The notes under the pieces are model-generated. The model had not been told where the DNA came from and ran no database searches. It worked only from the letters and a program-made list of their open reading frames with translations. Below, piece after piece: positions 23,792 through 36,049 of a DNA stretch of 64,000 bases. The stretch comes from Chionoecetes opilio. Its lineage: Eukaryota; Arthropoda; Malacostraca; Decapoda; Majidae. Numbering within the stretch: the stretch's first letter is position 1; each line of letters begins with the position of its first letter. The position numbers and the translations under genes were made by a program. The stretch lies in contig JACEEZ010020542.1 in the NCBI GenBank assembly GCA_016584305.1, positions 222,501-286,500 of the forward strand, in the 5' to 3' direction.

Positions 23792-24052
23792 TGCATTGAT
23801 GTTCTTGCTTGCCTGCATATATGCCTTGGTTGTTTGGTAATGTGGATTTGGACTGATGGTCAGGAGGCTGTTGAATGCCCCGGTAAAAGTTCGTGTTGCC
23901 CATTCATATCCTTTGCTTTTTTGTTCTTCTACCAGATCTTCAAAACTATTTATAGCAGCAGATTTTCCATGTACGACAAGATGAGAAACAAGTGAGCCCG
24001 TGTAGGATGTTCTTATTATTAGACAGGTAATGAGCCACAGCCCCACCATAAT
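23792..24052 (-). CDS. Ionotropic receptor, TM3 and S2 N-terminal exon
   Basis: After TTCTTTTCTAG the frame begins IMVGLWLITCLIIRTSYTGS, the third membrane helix, with SYTGSLVSHL replacing the canonical SYTANLAAF. The S2 start follows, with INSFEDLVEE and TRTFTGAFNSLL. It enters in phase 0, continuing ..NMAGQ from 44427, a standard junction in this family. The 3' limit is less sure: the only in-phase GT that joins the exon at 23215 is GCA|GTCTTA at 23791, a weak donor. The frame runs a few codons further to a TAA if unspliced. Length 261 nt under this model. Confidence 0.85.
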
Positions 24053-25085
24053 CTAGAAAAGAAAGTCAATTGTACTTGTAATATATATAATGCAACGAAA
24101 CAGGAAAAGTAAGTATTATTTCAAACATGAAAAAGTGCAAAATTCCGTACACCGGCTGTTTTTTTTTTTTTTAATTCTCATAGCTCATAAATATCTTCTG
24201 TATTAACTCATAATAATACATAAACTGTATTGATTTGTTCTGTATTTATGTTTATTTTCCAAATAAAAAATAAAAAATTCGTTTCGTCTATATACTATAT
24301 TACGAACATATATATATATATATATATATACTATATTATATAAATATTATATTATATCATATATATTTTATATCAGTGATATGAATATTAATTATTATAA
24401 TAGTATGTTACCTATTATTGCAATATCTTTCATTTACAGCTCTCCTTTATAGTTTTATCCCACTGAGATAAGAATGAAATTTGTTGTGAGCAGTATGATG
24501 TATTTACATCGGGGGTTTAGTTAGGAGTTGTAGGGACATAAGGCATATCTAATTAATTTAGTCATACTAAAAACTACAGTGATTAAAGTAATTAGGCAAG
24601 GATTTATATTTATTGCGATTGGGTAACAGGCCATGTATAGATACGACTATGCCTGACTCTAGCTAACTTATCCCTAAAGATATACAGAGTTTGAATACGA
24701 CAAATATCGAGGTTGTTTTATTTAATTTTCCATTATGTAGTTCCGACATTCTTTGGGTTCATATGATAGGACATTACTGAAACTACAGCCATATTATAAA
24801 AGCACCATGATATGTTAAAAACTACCTGAAACTGCATCTTCAGTCAAGTATGGTACGATTAATTCTGATACATTATATCGCATATAGTTCCGTATTCTCT
24901 TGGGGGTATTTTGGGTTGTGTGGCCCTAGGGTAATAGCAATTCATACAACTGCCGAGCCGTGCTGAGAACAACCTCCTCCACACCAGCCTCTCCGGCCCA
25001 GTTACGATATAGTTCTGGTCTAAATATTATGACGCTGAAGGCGTGTGGCTTGTTGGTAACCTGTTGCGAGTTAGTCGAGCGTACT
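24053..25085. other. Intronic DNA, no gene seen
   Basis: AT-rich up to about 24.9 kb with a short TA run near 24310, then a GC-richer stretch leading into element X copy 2. Nothing coding recognised. Confidence 0.5.
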
Positions 25086-25089
25086 CCGA

Positions 25090-26300
25090 GGCAGGGAACC
25101 AGCACAAAGGTAATAGCGCCAGCAACGACCATCTCTCCGACTACCTAGATACTTCTTTTCCTTACGACGAAAGCTACAAAGCCTCCCTCGGTCGGTCGTT
25201 AACGCGTCGCGTCGGAAGGCGCTGACTGGCTAAGGCGAGTAATGACGTCATCAAGCGCGTCATCAAGACCAGCCAATGACAAACAGTTTTTAAAACTTCT
25301 CGACCAATCACAAGCCAGCGAGACATATTTCCGGGCAAGAATGGCATGCCAGACTGCCTCTCCCCGCCTTGTCCCCGTCATCTCAAACTAATTCTCGTTT
25401 TATTCGGAATGCTTGCGTTTTAAGGAGTTTTAATGTATCAGATAGTAAGATGTATAAGTAAGGAGCCTGTGTTGCTAGTGTATTGGTGGTAGAAGGTGTG
25501 TGTGTGGGTTGAAATAGTGAATATTTGTGATATGGGGAGGCCCCGCGGCAAGGCCTCTCCGTCACTCACTGCCCCTCCATCAGTCACCTCATCATAACAT
25601 CTTTAAATCACCCTTATTTAAGGTGACACACGGTGCTACATTGATTTAGATAATGACAAGTATATATAACATCTCACCATAATCACTAAGTTGTATAATA
25701 ACGAGTAATAAGACGTTTAATCCTGCCCAAACCTACAGTGGCGGAGGAGCTGGCGGCTCCAGCCGCCACTCTCAAAAGTTTTGAGTAAAAACCCGCAGTT
25801 ATGCGCCTCATCTGTGCCTTCCTGAAGAAGACAGTCAGCTCCCACGCCTGTGATAGCACCATAGGATATCACCAGGGATCATAGGATTCCTCAAGGGGTT
25901 CTCGCTCCCCTACTAAATATTACCAAAGATATCTATCTCCCTTAGTGAAGTTGGTGTTGATATCCACCTCACGGGCTTCATCATGCTGCTGCTGCTGCTG
26001 CCGAAGGCCGCGCTGCCAGACGTAGATGAGTCCCTTACTTGTATTTCATCTCTTTACTCATATATATGAATAATATCCATCCAAATGCAATCATATGTCT
26101 ACATTCACCTATAAAAAAGATATTTCATAGCATACCAAGCAATAATGAGCATGCCTGGAGACTTCCGACCTCTGCTAATACCGGTCTTGAGCAGTCGTTG
26201 GCCAGTGTGCACGTTAACGACGAAACCGACGACTTTTCCGCGCTGTGGGTTCCGTTGTTGGACTAACGACCTAAAAAAGGTCTTTAAAGTGTTTTGTGGC
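25090..26300 (-). mobile_element. Element X copy 2, partial and inverted
   Basis: This is the reverse complement of 13725-14900 over about 1.2 kb, including the CTGCTGCTGCTGCTG run, the GGCGGCTCCAGCCGCC palindrome, the GGGGAGGCCCCGCGGCAAGG block and the CATTACTCGCCTTAGCCAGT region. The terminal AGGCGAATTTTGGTG ends of copy 1 are not present, so it is incomplete. Confidence 0.8.
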
Positions 26301-27289
26301 TTCTGGCCCAGGTCTCCAGTCTCCACACGCTCGCTCACCCCCACTATCCCCGTTCATGTGGCAGACAGAGCTTCCTCGCAGGGAGGCCCATTTTTTTGTG
26401 TAATCCTAGCTCTCCATGCCCTTCACTTGTTTGCCTGTAGGTGTGTAAAACAAACAATCCAGGTTGCGTCAGGCAGGGTTGAATTCTATGTTGCCAGAGG
26501 AAGCTAAAGACCAGTGGGCAGTGAGAGACCAGCAGGTGATGTGTGATGTTCAGGAGACAGCACTAGGCTGCCCGGCAAAAAGAAGTAACAAGGGTGGCAG
26601 CAAAGAAGCTACTAAGCGATGATGGGCAAGTATTGTGCGATGTTTATGAGGCAGCACTAGGCTGCAGGGCATACAGACGGGCAGCGAGGAAGCCGAGGAT
26701 AGAAAAGTGGGCCCACCAACCGCTGGCTTCCCCCGCCGTAAAGCGCGTATCACACTAGCTCTTTTCCACCCACCTCCCACACCACTTGACGGACAGTAAA
26801 TCGCCCACTCCGTAGCAGACGCAGAGTGGGTTCGTCATCGCATTCAGACTTCACAACAATCTTGGTTTACTAAGGAATTGTCAACCTACGGGGGAAACCA
26901 AAATGAGACGCCTTGACGCAGTGACGTCAAGTGGGGGTAAACAGCCAGGCTCCGACAGCTTGTATTATTAATTGACACCCGCAGGGCAGTGTTGACTACC
27001 GTAGAGCGATTCAGCATTAATAGTCCAGCAGCCAGGGGGTGGAATCTTGAAATTTGTGGTGCATAATTGTTCTCAGCGGATTTCGATCACTGAGTGTGCC
27101 ATTAATAAGAATCCGTCGGGTGCAATTATAGCACCCTTGAGCATTTTGAGAAATTCAAGATGGCGGCTAATATACATTAGAGTACCTCTAATAATAGAGT
27201 AGTGACAACTCGATTTATGAGCGCCATCTTAATACCAGGGCCTCTGTGTTCACCCAAGACCCGCGAAAGTTCTCAAGGCATGACCCCGC
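26301..27289. other. Anonymous DNA with a short local duplication
   Basis: AGCACTAGGCTGC recurs near 26560 and 26646 with similar context, suggesting a small tandem duplication. No coding sequence recognised. Confidence 0.4.
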
Positions 27290-27585
27290 AGTATATCATG
27301 ATATACATGTATAAAGGATATACTGTTATCTTCGGAAATGATTGTTCTATAAGATTATCACATAAAACACAGTACAACACATTAAATATAGGTCATTATC
27401 AGACTGAAGAAATATGCATGAACTTACAATTCACTTAAACACGTCATGTAAAACTTTGTGGGACAACTTATAAGATGGAAGATATCTATAGAAGCAGAAT
27501 TTTATTAGCTTTCCATTGATATATTTCGTTTTCTGATACATACAGTAGTACCATGCAAACATTAGCGTTAACTAAATAAATCGCC
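27290..27585. repeat. Dispersed repeat Y, single-arm copy
   Basis: It matches each arm of the palindrome at 43420-44404: ATGATTGTTCTATAAGATTATCA, GAAGAAATATGCATGAACTT, TTTTATTAGCTTTCCATTGA and TTAGCGTTAACTAAATAAA occur in the same order. This shows that the palindrome arm is a mobile or dispersed unit. Confidence 0.75.
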
Positions 27586-28784
27586 ACGCCGGCCGCCGGC
27601 CGTGGCGAATATTGGGAGAGGGGCGCACTCGGCTATGGCCCCCCCTTTTTCCACGAAGGGATATGTGGTTCCAAAGGGACAAAGCTCGTCTTGCCATTGA
27701 ATATCAAATTAGTGCAATATATCCCTTCTGAGAACTCAACATTAACCTAAAAATGCTTGATTTAAAAAAAATTCCCTAACCCCCTCCTCAGACCACTCAG
27801 CTGTAGAGGCTCGCTTCGCTCCACACCCACACACCCCTTTAAAACAATCCTGGATTCAACCCTGTGTGCCCCCTATATCCCCGCTCATTCTAAGGACCTA
27901 CAATATATACGCCACTGCTTTCGAGTCATTCCTTCCTTCTTATTATCCAAATATACTCTTGAATTTTGAGGCAATTTTCTTTCATTTTTGTATCAATTTA
28001 TATGGAATCTATTCTTATTATCCAAATATACTCCTGAATTTTGAAGCAATTTCTCTTTAATTTAAGTATTAATCTTATATTTTTCTCCCCATCTTTGAGG
28101 GGTTCGGCGGAGTGTGCGGAGGTTTTCGTTAGGGTTCGGCACCTCTGAAAAGGTTAAAAACCACTGAGCTAGGTAGATGACGGGAGCGTGGCTCAGCGTG
28201 CTGCCGTCCTCTGTGGAACTGGGTCGAAGGTGGGTATCCACTTGCTGCATTTCTACGTATCATAATTATCGTTGCGCATCATTCAGTGGTTCTGTACGCT
28301 GCAATAAAGTATATTTTACCGGTGTTTCATTACCAAAATATCCGTATAGAGAACAGCATGCGTTGCACTGTTGTATGTTATTATTATTTATATGATACTA
28401 AGATCATGAAAACGGTTATATTGACAAATGTCGAATTTCATCTTGATCCGTAGGGCGATTAAGGGAAATGTAGGGCGAAGATTTCTTTGGGGATGGCAAC
28501 ACAGCCAACACTGCCGCAGGGTCGCAGTCCAGGTTTGACCGGGGTGATGAGAGGGGGCGCATACAAAGCGTCAAAACTAATCCAAGGGTGTCAGCCCTAT
28601 CAATACGTCAAAAAGCCAATCTATTCAAAGCATCTAAAAAGCTGGAGGTCATCAATGTGTCAAGAAGCTGAAACTGACTAGATGTTATAAAATCATCAAA
28701 AACACCAGATGTCTTCAATGCATCAAAATTTGTCGAAATCCTATCGATGCATCAAAAACTTTTTCATCATCATAGCATCAGGCT
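27586..28784. other. Anonymous DNA with a hAT-like end
   Basis: A 26-bp palindrome of CGCCACGCCGGCC type lies at about 27582-27608. Near 28150-28173, GGTTAAAAACCACTG resembles the right end of a Charlie-type hAT element; its left end was not found. The rest is unassigned. Confidence 0.4.
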
Positions 28785-30317
28785 AGCTTGGACCCACGCC
28801 TTCCAGTATCTCGGAATGTGGCTTGACCGGGGCCTCCACTTCACCACTCAGGTCACGTATCTGAAGGAGAGGGCTGAGACCAGGCTCAACGTCATGAGGG
28901 CCATGACCAGGACACACGCCGTGGCCACGTCATCAGTGCTGCGCCTCTTCTACGTGTACACTGTCCGTGCCCTTGTAGACTACAGCGCGCCCGTGCTTGT
29001 CGCGTCATCGCTCACTCAGCAGAGGAAGTTAGAGGTCCTTCAGAACCGAGCTTTGAGGACCCTGCTAGGGGCACCGCGCTGGACAAACACCCGCGTCATG
29101 CAGGCGGAGGCACGGTTTGTGCCCCTAGCCACCAGGGCTCGACAGATCGTGGCCTGTCGGGTGGCCAAGATCCTCTGCCAGGCAAGGGAGTCTGTCGCGC
29201 GGGACAGGCTGTGCAGGGTCTTGCCACAGCAGCAGCGTGACCTATCGCTGGGCAACACCTGGCTGCAGAGGATGGCAGACGCCGCCATCCACCTCCTCCC
29301 CGGCCACACCAACCTGCTGCTGGACGGACCTGACCGCCCCGCTGTCAACTACGTCGCTCCGCCACCGTGGCAGCCCTCTGCCGCCCAGGTGATTATCGCC
29401 ACACTGCCAGCTGCGAGGCGCTGTGCACGCGGGAGGAGCTGAGGCAGCACGCCCTGCAGGCGGTGGCGCACGCCAATGTCCCCAGCAGCGTCGCGGTCGC
29501 GGTCGCGGTCTACTACACCGACGGCTCCGATGACCCTGAGAGAGGCCTGACAGGTGTTGTGGTGGTTACGGGTGGTGAGGTGCTGTCCTGGAGGACGCCC
29601 GACCATTGCTCCACGCTGCAGACGGAGCTGGTGGCGATAGAGCGCGCCCTACAGCACGCCCTGGGCCGACAGGAGGAGGTCGTGGTGATTCACACCGACT
29701 ACTCCATGTCTGCCCTGCAGGTCCTACGGCAGCCCCACACACCGATGGACAACGTGCAGCTCACCACCGCCATCCTGGGCCACATCCAGGGACTCGCCGC
29801 GCAGGGGCGCCGCGTAAGGTTCAACTGGGTGCCCAGCTACATAGGCCTCCGTGGCAACGAGGCGGCCGATGAAGCGGCCCGGGAGGCCACCAGACATCCA
29901 GCGGTGGCTTTGTCTGTCTTATCCAGCATCCATGGGGCCAAGGTACTGGCCAGAAGCGCTGCCGTCTGTGCCGCAGGGCAACAGTATCGCCAGCTGGTGC
30001 AGACATCGAGGCAGGCAGCCTGGCACAAACAAGCCACGAACAACAACGAGCCGTTACGCCCCGCCCATCAGCTGTCCCGAGCCGAGGAGGTCGTCCTACA
30101 CCAACTTCGGCTTGGCTACTTGACCCTGGAGGAGCTGAGGGACGGGTTTGAGGAGCGGCCGTGTGAGCACTGTCCTCATATGACCCCCCATCCCCTGACC
30201 CACTACCTGCTTTCCTGCCCAGCTAAAGAGCGGCTCAGACAGCGCGTCGGCCCGCTGGAGAACGCGGCCGCCCTCGTGCGGCAGTTTCAGAAAAACCTGC
30301 CCTCCTGCTGGAGGTAG
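28785..30317 (+). pseudogene. LINE ORF2 C-terminus with RNase H, one frameshift
   Basis: The first frame (to 29442) reads FQYLGMWLDRGLHFTTQV and LEVLQNRALRTLLGAPRWT, the tail typical after LINE reverse transcriptases. Between 29367 and 29442 the reading shifts to a second frame ending in TAG at 30315-30317. That frame holds an RNase H: YYTDGSDD (Asp), LQTELVAIERAL (Glu), VIHTDYSMSALQVL (Asp), NWVPSYIGLRGNEAADEAA (final Asp region). It ends with CEHCPHMTPHPLTHYLLSCP, a zinc-knuckle-like cluster. RNase H in a LINE points to the I superfamily. The RT catalytic YADD lies outside. Confidence 0.88.
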
Positions 30318-30430
30318 CGCGTGCCGCCCCACCCTCCCGATGAACACTAAGGAGCGGGAGTGACCTCACGCCCCGCCCACCTGTGACCTGACTGTGGCTG
30401 CGGCTACAGCGGCGGGCTGATGCCCGCTCA
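28785..30430 (+). mobile_element. I-superfamily LINE, 3' end
   Basis: This GC-rich 1.65-kb segment carries the C-terminal end of a reverse transcriptase, an RNase H domain and a CCHC-like motif, then about 110 bp of GC-rich 3' untranslated sequence. Its composition differs sharply from the AT-rich surroundings, which suggests a recent arrival or strong codon bias of the element. It is 5'-truncated. Confidence 0.85.
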
Positions 30431-30451
30431 TTTATTACTGCTTTTTATGTA

Positions 30452-31886
30452 CCGTATTTGCCGGCGCATAAGACGCACCCATATTTTACATAAATATTTT
30501 GATGGGAAAAAATATTAGTGTTTTGGGGACATATTTACTTTTCGTAAATTTATTAACAGTTATTAAAAAAAAGATTTTGTAAGGGAAAACTAATTATTTT
30601 GAGCATGTACCCAAATACAATATTCACAGTGCAGTGAATGTGAATGAAAAATGATACTAGTTAAACTGTGAAGAGAATGTGTAGGGTAACCAAAATCGGT
30701 CATCAATTATGACAGGATGATCCACGAATTGCTATTCTAATATTATCTACCTATGACATTTAGCTTAGATTTAATGTTGTAAGTATGACTTTGTTGCTTT
30801 TCTGCTATGTATTTAGACTTTGTGGAAAATTTGCAGTAAAGATAATGGTATTATTTCGGTAGTGGGCTTTCAAAAGTCCTAGGATTCTTACCTCCATTAT
30901 CATGTATCTTTCTTCATTCTGTGTATTTTGAGCCCCATTTCCCATGGCGCAATAGAATATTAATGGCATTGGCAATGGGAAGCTTAGCAATGTTTGCGGG
31001 GCAGGCCTGGAGGTGCAGGGCGAGCACCCCCCTCCAACACACATATGTAAACAAACATTGATTTCCGATAAAAACGCCAGCCATATTAATTCAGAACACA
31101 CCAAAACTATCCAGGAAAACTTAAGTTTCGGCCTCGAAACCGGTGGTTGGGCAATACAAAAAAATTACCAAGATATTACATTGTAAGGTAACCATCTCTA
31201 CCTTTTTGTTTTTGTTGAAGGGCACCGATGTCGGGATCGAAGATATTCACCATGGTTTACACCTGTTGATTAGTCTTCCTCAGGAAGGTACAGGTCAAGG
31301 TATGATGGCATAGTGTGATTCTGCCTTGAAGAGGATGAAGTCTTGGCGCCGTGATGGGTCTTGGTCTTGGTGTGGTGTGTGGAAGGCTTCTGTCCCGTCT
31401 ACGAGTACCGTTGCAGCCTTTTTACTAGCACTGTTTCCAGCTACATTTTACAATTTCCTTATCCATAAAGATACAGGGGTGAGGATTGAGGGATCGAGGT
31501 GGTGTAAAGCCCTACCCTGTCTCCCATCCATTTACAGTGGAGAGCGGTAGCGGGACTGCAGGAGGGGGGTGATGTTTACATATGACAGCCATCTTGGCAG
31601 CAGAAACTGCGACCTTGTTGTCCCACCTTTTGTTTTCTCTTAAACTCCAACTTTTTCTTGGTATTATGCATTACTGTTGATATTATTAGTAAAACAGTTA
31701 CACATTTTTGTTCAGTGGTCTACAGCTTAACACAGATCACATGAGACCCCCCTTAGTAATACACCACCGGAAATTCTGCATTCTCTGCCCGACCTCTCAT
31801 TAGTAATATGGCCGCATTAGACGCAGGGTGAGTTTTGCATTACCTTTCTTGGAAAAAGACTGCGTCTTATGCGCCGGCAAATACGG
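30452..31886. mobile_element. TIR element with 26-bp perfect ends and TA flanks
   Basis: The ends start CCGTATTTGCCGGCGCATAA and are perfect inverted repeats for 26 bp. TA is found on both outer sides (30450-30451 and 31887-31888), which suggests a Tc1/mariner-like mechanism. No transposase was recognised inside, so it is non-autonomous. An open frame at 31326-31550 has no known match. Confidence 0.8.
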
Positions 31887-31979
31887 TATATATGTATGTG
31901 TATGTGTATGTATGTGCATATGTATATGTATATGTATATATATTATGTAATAGATGTAAATAATTTTTTTTTAAACAAA

Positions 31980-32545
31980 AAAATAACTGGATGTGACAGT
32001 GTTTCTCAACTCAGTGGACACAGCACGAAGACGGCATGGCGTGTCTTCCAGCATCACCACAGCAACTTGAGTCATCTGGGGAAGGGCCACATCACCGAAG
32101 ACATCACTAAATCGGCAGAGAAGTTCATCTGTCAGCTATATGGAGTATCCGAAGCAGACACGTGTGACGAGGCACGAGTTTAACTGTTCTGTATAGGACG
32201 AGCCAAAGACTACTTTGGACGAGCACAAGAAGCTCTACCTCCAACATCGGATGCAACACGATTTCACATCATACGAAGCCATTACCAAGCAAGTGTCTGG
32301 GATACAAGCCCACGTGCCTTCTCCAGTTCTTCCCACTGTAACATATATGGGTTGGGATCGTAAGGATGGACAGTTAGTACCGCGACTTCTCTCTCTACCA
32401 CCCATTCCAAAAGCATGCTGAGAGATCATGTCATGTGGATGTACCAAGGGATGCCTGAGTATGCTTTGCAGTTGCAGAAAAATGAGCTTACCGTGTATTG
32501 AAGCTTGCAAATGTCACAAGCATGGCGATGAATGTCGGAACATTC
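31980..32545 (+). pseudogene. FEN-like nuclease/CXC-domain family, C-terminal fragment
   Basis: The frame opens with TGCDSVSQLSGHSTKTAW, which resembles the helix-two-turn-helix region of FEN1/XPG nucleases (GCD..S...G.G...A). It continues with FICQLYGVSEADTCDEARV, a TAA stop, and RFHIIRSHYQASVW. After a stop and frame change, SCGCTKGCLSMLCSCRK and PCIEACKCHKHGDECRN form a CXC-type cysteine cluster (32433-32545). The N-terminal nuclease half is absent. A relative, with the same domain order but only weakly similar, is the decayed gene at 51540-54500. I recognise the family as multi-copy in invertebrates without a settled name. Confidence 0.65.
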
Positions 32546-33591
32546 TACCTGATAGCACATGAACTCAGTTACCGTAAGTGGTTTTACGCAAATAGTAATG
32601 TAATGTAATAACATAACTTTGGACATATTTCTGAAATGCTATACATGTGTTATTCGTGTGTTGCCATTTGATATTAGCAAGTTATAAAATAAACGAAATG
32701 TTGACAACCGTTTCTGCATTATACTATTGATATGCAACAAGTACATGTATATAGTACATGTAGTAATAATTCATTATGAAGCTAATTTGCATTCCTGTAC
32801 AAAGTTGATCAGTGACAAAATATAACTATAACTGTATCCTTGACAGTTAATATGGCCCATATGAGAACCATGACATTATGATGAAGTTAAATCACTAATT
32901 TATATAAGTCTGTATGAATCGCACGCAATCATTGATCAAATTTGCCCTAATATGGCGGCCATATTGATTTCTTGGCATATTGAGGGTTAAATAATGATCT
33001 CAACGGATTCCTTGTACCTGAAAACATACAAAAAGATGTTTAATTTATGTTCTTACCATGTCTGGTACCAAAGATATGAACCAAAATTAATTTGTCAAGT
33101 TTCGGTGGCGGCCATTTTGGATTTGTCACGTTTAAGGGTTAACCGTTGAAAATACAGTCGGGCAAACCCCCTAGATCGATTTAGAACATATAAATACGTC
33201 TAAAAATGTTGTTTGCCAGCCGTAAACATGAAATGCCTCCACCATTAACATTTTCTGAAATTTGACCTAGTCTAATCAGGTCTCACGACCAATCGCACCG
33301 TGGATGGGGGCCTTAACACCGCCAGCTCATCCGATTCAGACCGGTGAAAATATAGGTGAAAACGGCGCTAATAATAAATTAAATAATTGAGTCGGTGTGG
33401 ACGCAGCTTAAAACAGGGAAAGTTGCTCCACTTGGTAAAACTGTCCTGGCGGGGTGGGGTAACGCGTGTTTGAATTTAAATGGACACCACAATCGTATAA
33501 AATGTCCTTGCCTCATCACATTTCCCTTGATAACCATAAATAAACCACTTAAAACCTTACTTGTATTCCTAAATCAAGTAAATATAACACA
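32546..33591. other. AT-rich intronic DNA, no gene seen
   Basis: Motifs such as ATATGGCGGCCATATTGAT and GGCGGCCATTTTGGATTTG recur here and at 36050-36895, so diverged copies of that repeat may be present. No coding sequence. Confidence 0.4.
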
Positions 33592-33594
33592 TTA

Positions 33595-35363
33595 CACTGG
33601 GGAACAAATTTTTGTTGAGTTAGGTCTGACACTTGTTATTAAGTAATTTTTGGGTGCTGAATCCAAAACTGATCTCAGTTTTTCTCTATCACGTCAAGTT
33701 TTTGAACTGTAGGATTTTCGTTTTCTTAAAAAATATGAAAAATACTGTACATAACAGTAACAGTGCTTATTTTATAAAAAGTTGCAAATGTTAACATACA
33801 ATGAAAAATGAAAGAAATAGGCATGGATAGAATGTTTATTTAACATTATCATGTTTTTAGAAAGGATAAGGCTATAATTGTGTGCAGGTTAAGGTAAAAA
33901 TTTACGTTTGTAGCTTTGTCTGGAGTGTTCAACTTGAGGACTATCGCGTTTGATGCTCCAACAATAGTCAGCCATCATATGCACATCCCATCTACCCTGG
34001 TAACGTTCTTCCATAACCTTCAAATCTTGGTGAAATCGTCCACCTTGCTCGTCGCTAGCAGCACCAAGATTTTCCGGAAAGTTGGCAAGATGGCTATGCA
34101 AAAAATGTACTTTAATACTCATTTGCAACCAAGCGCTTTGTAGCTCTCCAATAGTTTCTGAACAATTTCTGTGTAATTACTTGCACGTGTATTTCCAAGA
34201 AAGTTCTTGACGACGTCTTTGAATGATAGCCAAGCATTCTTTTCAAGGTCTGACATAGTACCGTTGAAATGTTCATCTTTGATGAGCTGTCGAATTTGTG
34301 GACCATCAAACACACCGGCCTTGATTTTTTCAATTGACAGTCGAGGAAATGCCAAGATGATGTACTTCAAACAGTCGCCATCAGTTGACAATGCTTTTAC
34401 AAATTGTTTCATGAGACCTAGTTTTATGTGCAGAGGTGGGAATATTATTTTCTTCCTGTCAACAAGTGGCTCATGTACAATGTTAGGATCTCCAGGTTTA
34501 ATTAAGATCAGATCTCGGAGGCCAATTAGTCTGAACCCAATGCTTCTCTCGAGCTCTGCTATCCCACATACAGAGAAAGCAGGGATACTTTGTGTATCCA
34601 CGGTGTTGACCAAGAAGGAAGGACACCATTTTAAGGTCAACACAGATGATCCAATTGTGTTTGTCATATTGCAATAACTCAATGACTCTCTTTACATCTC
34701 CATATTCTTCACGAAGACAGACCGAATGCCCAATAGGGACTGCGCCAAACAAATTGCCATTGTGTAGAAGGACACACTTCAAGCTCCGCTTTGAGCTATC
34801 AATAAACAATCGCCATTCATTTGGATTGTAGATTGAAAGCCCTAATTCCTTCAGTAAACCAGGAATGTTATGGCAAAACACAAAACCGCTGGCACTTCGA
34901 AAGTACTGCAGAAATGTACTTTCTCTGGTTCGAAAGTATGATACCTTCACTCCTTGTTCAAGTATGTTTTTCTCGTTCAGTTTTGATGCTAGTATTTCTG
35001 AAGCTTTTTTGGATAGGCCCAAATCACGTGCTAAATCATTCAACTCGTGCTGATCAAATCCCCTACGAACTGAATCCTCGTGAATGTCAAAATCTGCATC
35101 ATTGCTGTCACTGCGTTCTTCAACATCACTCAGATCTTCTAGAGGAGGTAGTTGTTCGAAAACTGGCACTGGAATTTCAGCTGAATGAGGCTGAATGAGG
35201 CTCACAAGTGGAATTTTGCTTATCTGGAGGGTAAGCTGTGGAGAAAAACCTTGACGTGCTAGAAAAAAAACTGACTACAGATTTGAAATCAGCATGCCAA
35301 TTTTAGTCTAAATACGCTCAAAAATCTAACTCAACAATTTTTTTTTCAAATTGTTCCCCAGTG
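33595..35363 (-). mobile_element. CACTG-ended DNA transposon with TTA target duplication
   Basis: CACTGGGGAACAA at 33595 is mirrored by TTGTTCCCCAGTG ending at 35363. TTGTTGAGTTAG and CACGTCAAG also pair inside. TTA stands on both outer sides (33592-33594, 35364-35366). The element is filled by one minus-strand gene. CACT ends and a 3-bp duplication recall the CACTA/CMC group; the encoded protein is of an uncertain transposase family. Confidence 0.82.
33889..35205 (-). pseudogene. Putative transposase of the CACTG-ended element, two frameshifts
   Basis: About 440 codons in three frames. The first part (35205 to about 34510) has an acidic N-terminus, then WRLFIDSSKRSLKCVLLHNG and WIICVDLKMVSFLLG followed by YPCFLCMWDSRAREKHW: spaced aspartates and a CxxC pair as in RNase-H-fold transposases. 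Near 34510 the frame shifts to VHEPLVDRKKIIFPPLHIKL and KNFLGNTRASNYTEIV. Near 34120 it shifts again to KVHFLHSHLANFPENLGAAS, DEQGGRFHQD and MADYCWSIKRD. I know this protein as a high-copy family in arthropods and cnidarians but not its formal name. The catalytic roles are inference. Confidence 0.75.
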
Positions 35364-35366
35364 TTA

Positions 35367-36049
35367 TCCCCGTTTCTATAGGATAAACATACGCAGCCTA
35401 TTAAATTTCTGTTTGTATCAACATTTTCCGTCATAACTTCTACTCTGCAACTCAAAACTTAACTATATACCTAAATAATACGTAAAAAAATATAAATAAC
35501 ACGCATGTACGTGTATATCATACACGTGTCTTGTATATATAAGAGAGTAAAATCCTTTTTATTTCTCCTACCCTACTCTACCACACTATTTTTCTCTCAT
35601 CTACACCATATTACTATTACTATACAAAAGTATACAGCTATATTCCTTATACAGGACTTATTTTCCCTAAACATATCACATAGGGATGCTACAGCATCTT
35701 TTGACCACCCAAGATTGGTTATTTCTCTTTATTTCACTGAAATGTGTAGTTCGTACATGTCTTGGCTACTCCAAAATGTAAACAAAGATGCCAGTACTGG
35801 TGGCAAGAGAACGATCATGCGCGACTCTGCGTTTGCCATCAAGAAATGCCGGTTTCAGGCATCAAATGGTAGGTAAATACCAAAAAATGCCGGAAAAAGT
35901 AACCGTGTGAAACAGCCTTTATGTTCTTATGACGGAGATGGTTATAAGCGGTGGATGCATCTGCACAAGCAGCACGGGTATATTATAGTCACAGAGGCAA
36001 GCAATCAATCCTCCTCCAAAGCAAGTAGTGTAGGAGATAGCAGAAAAAT
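35367..36049. other. Anonymous DNA
   Basis: Open frames at 35505-35876 and 35907-36101 have no recognisable domain. No splice-bounded exon could be defended. Confidence 0.35.
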
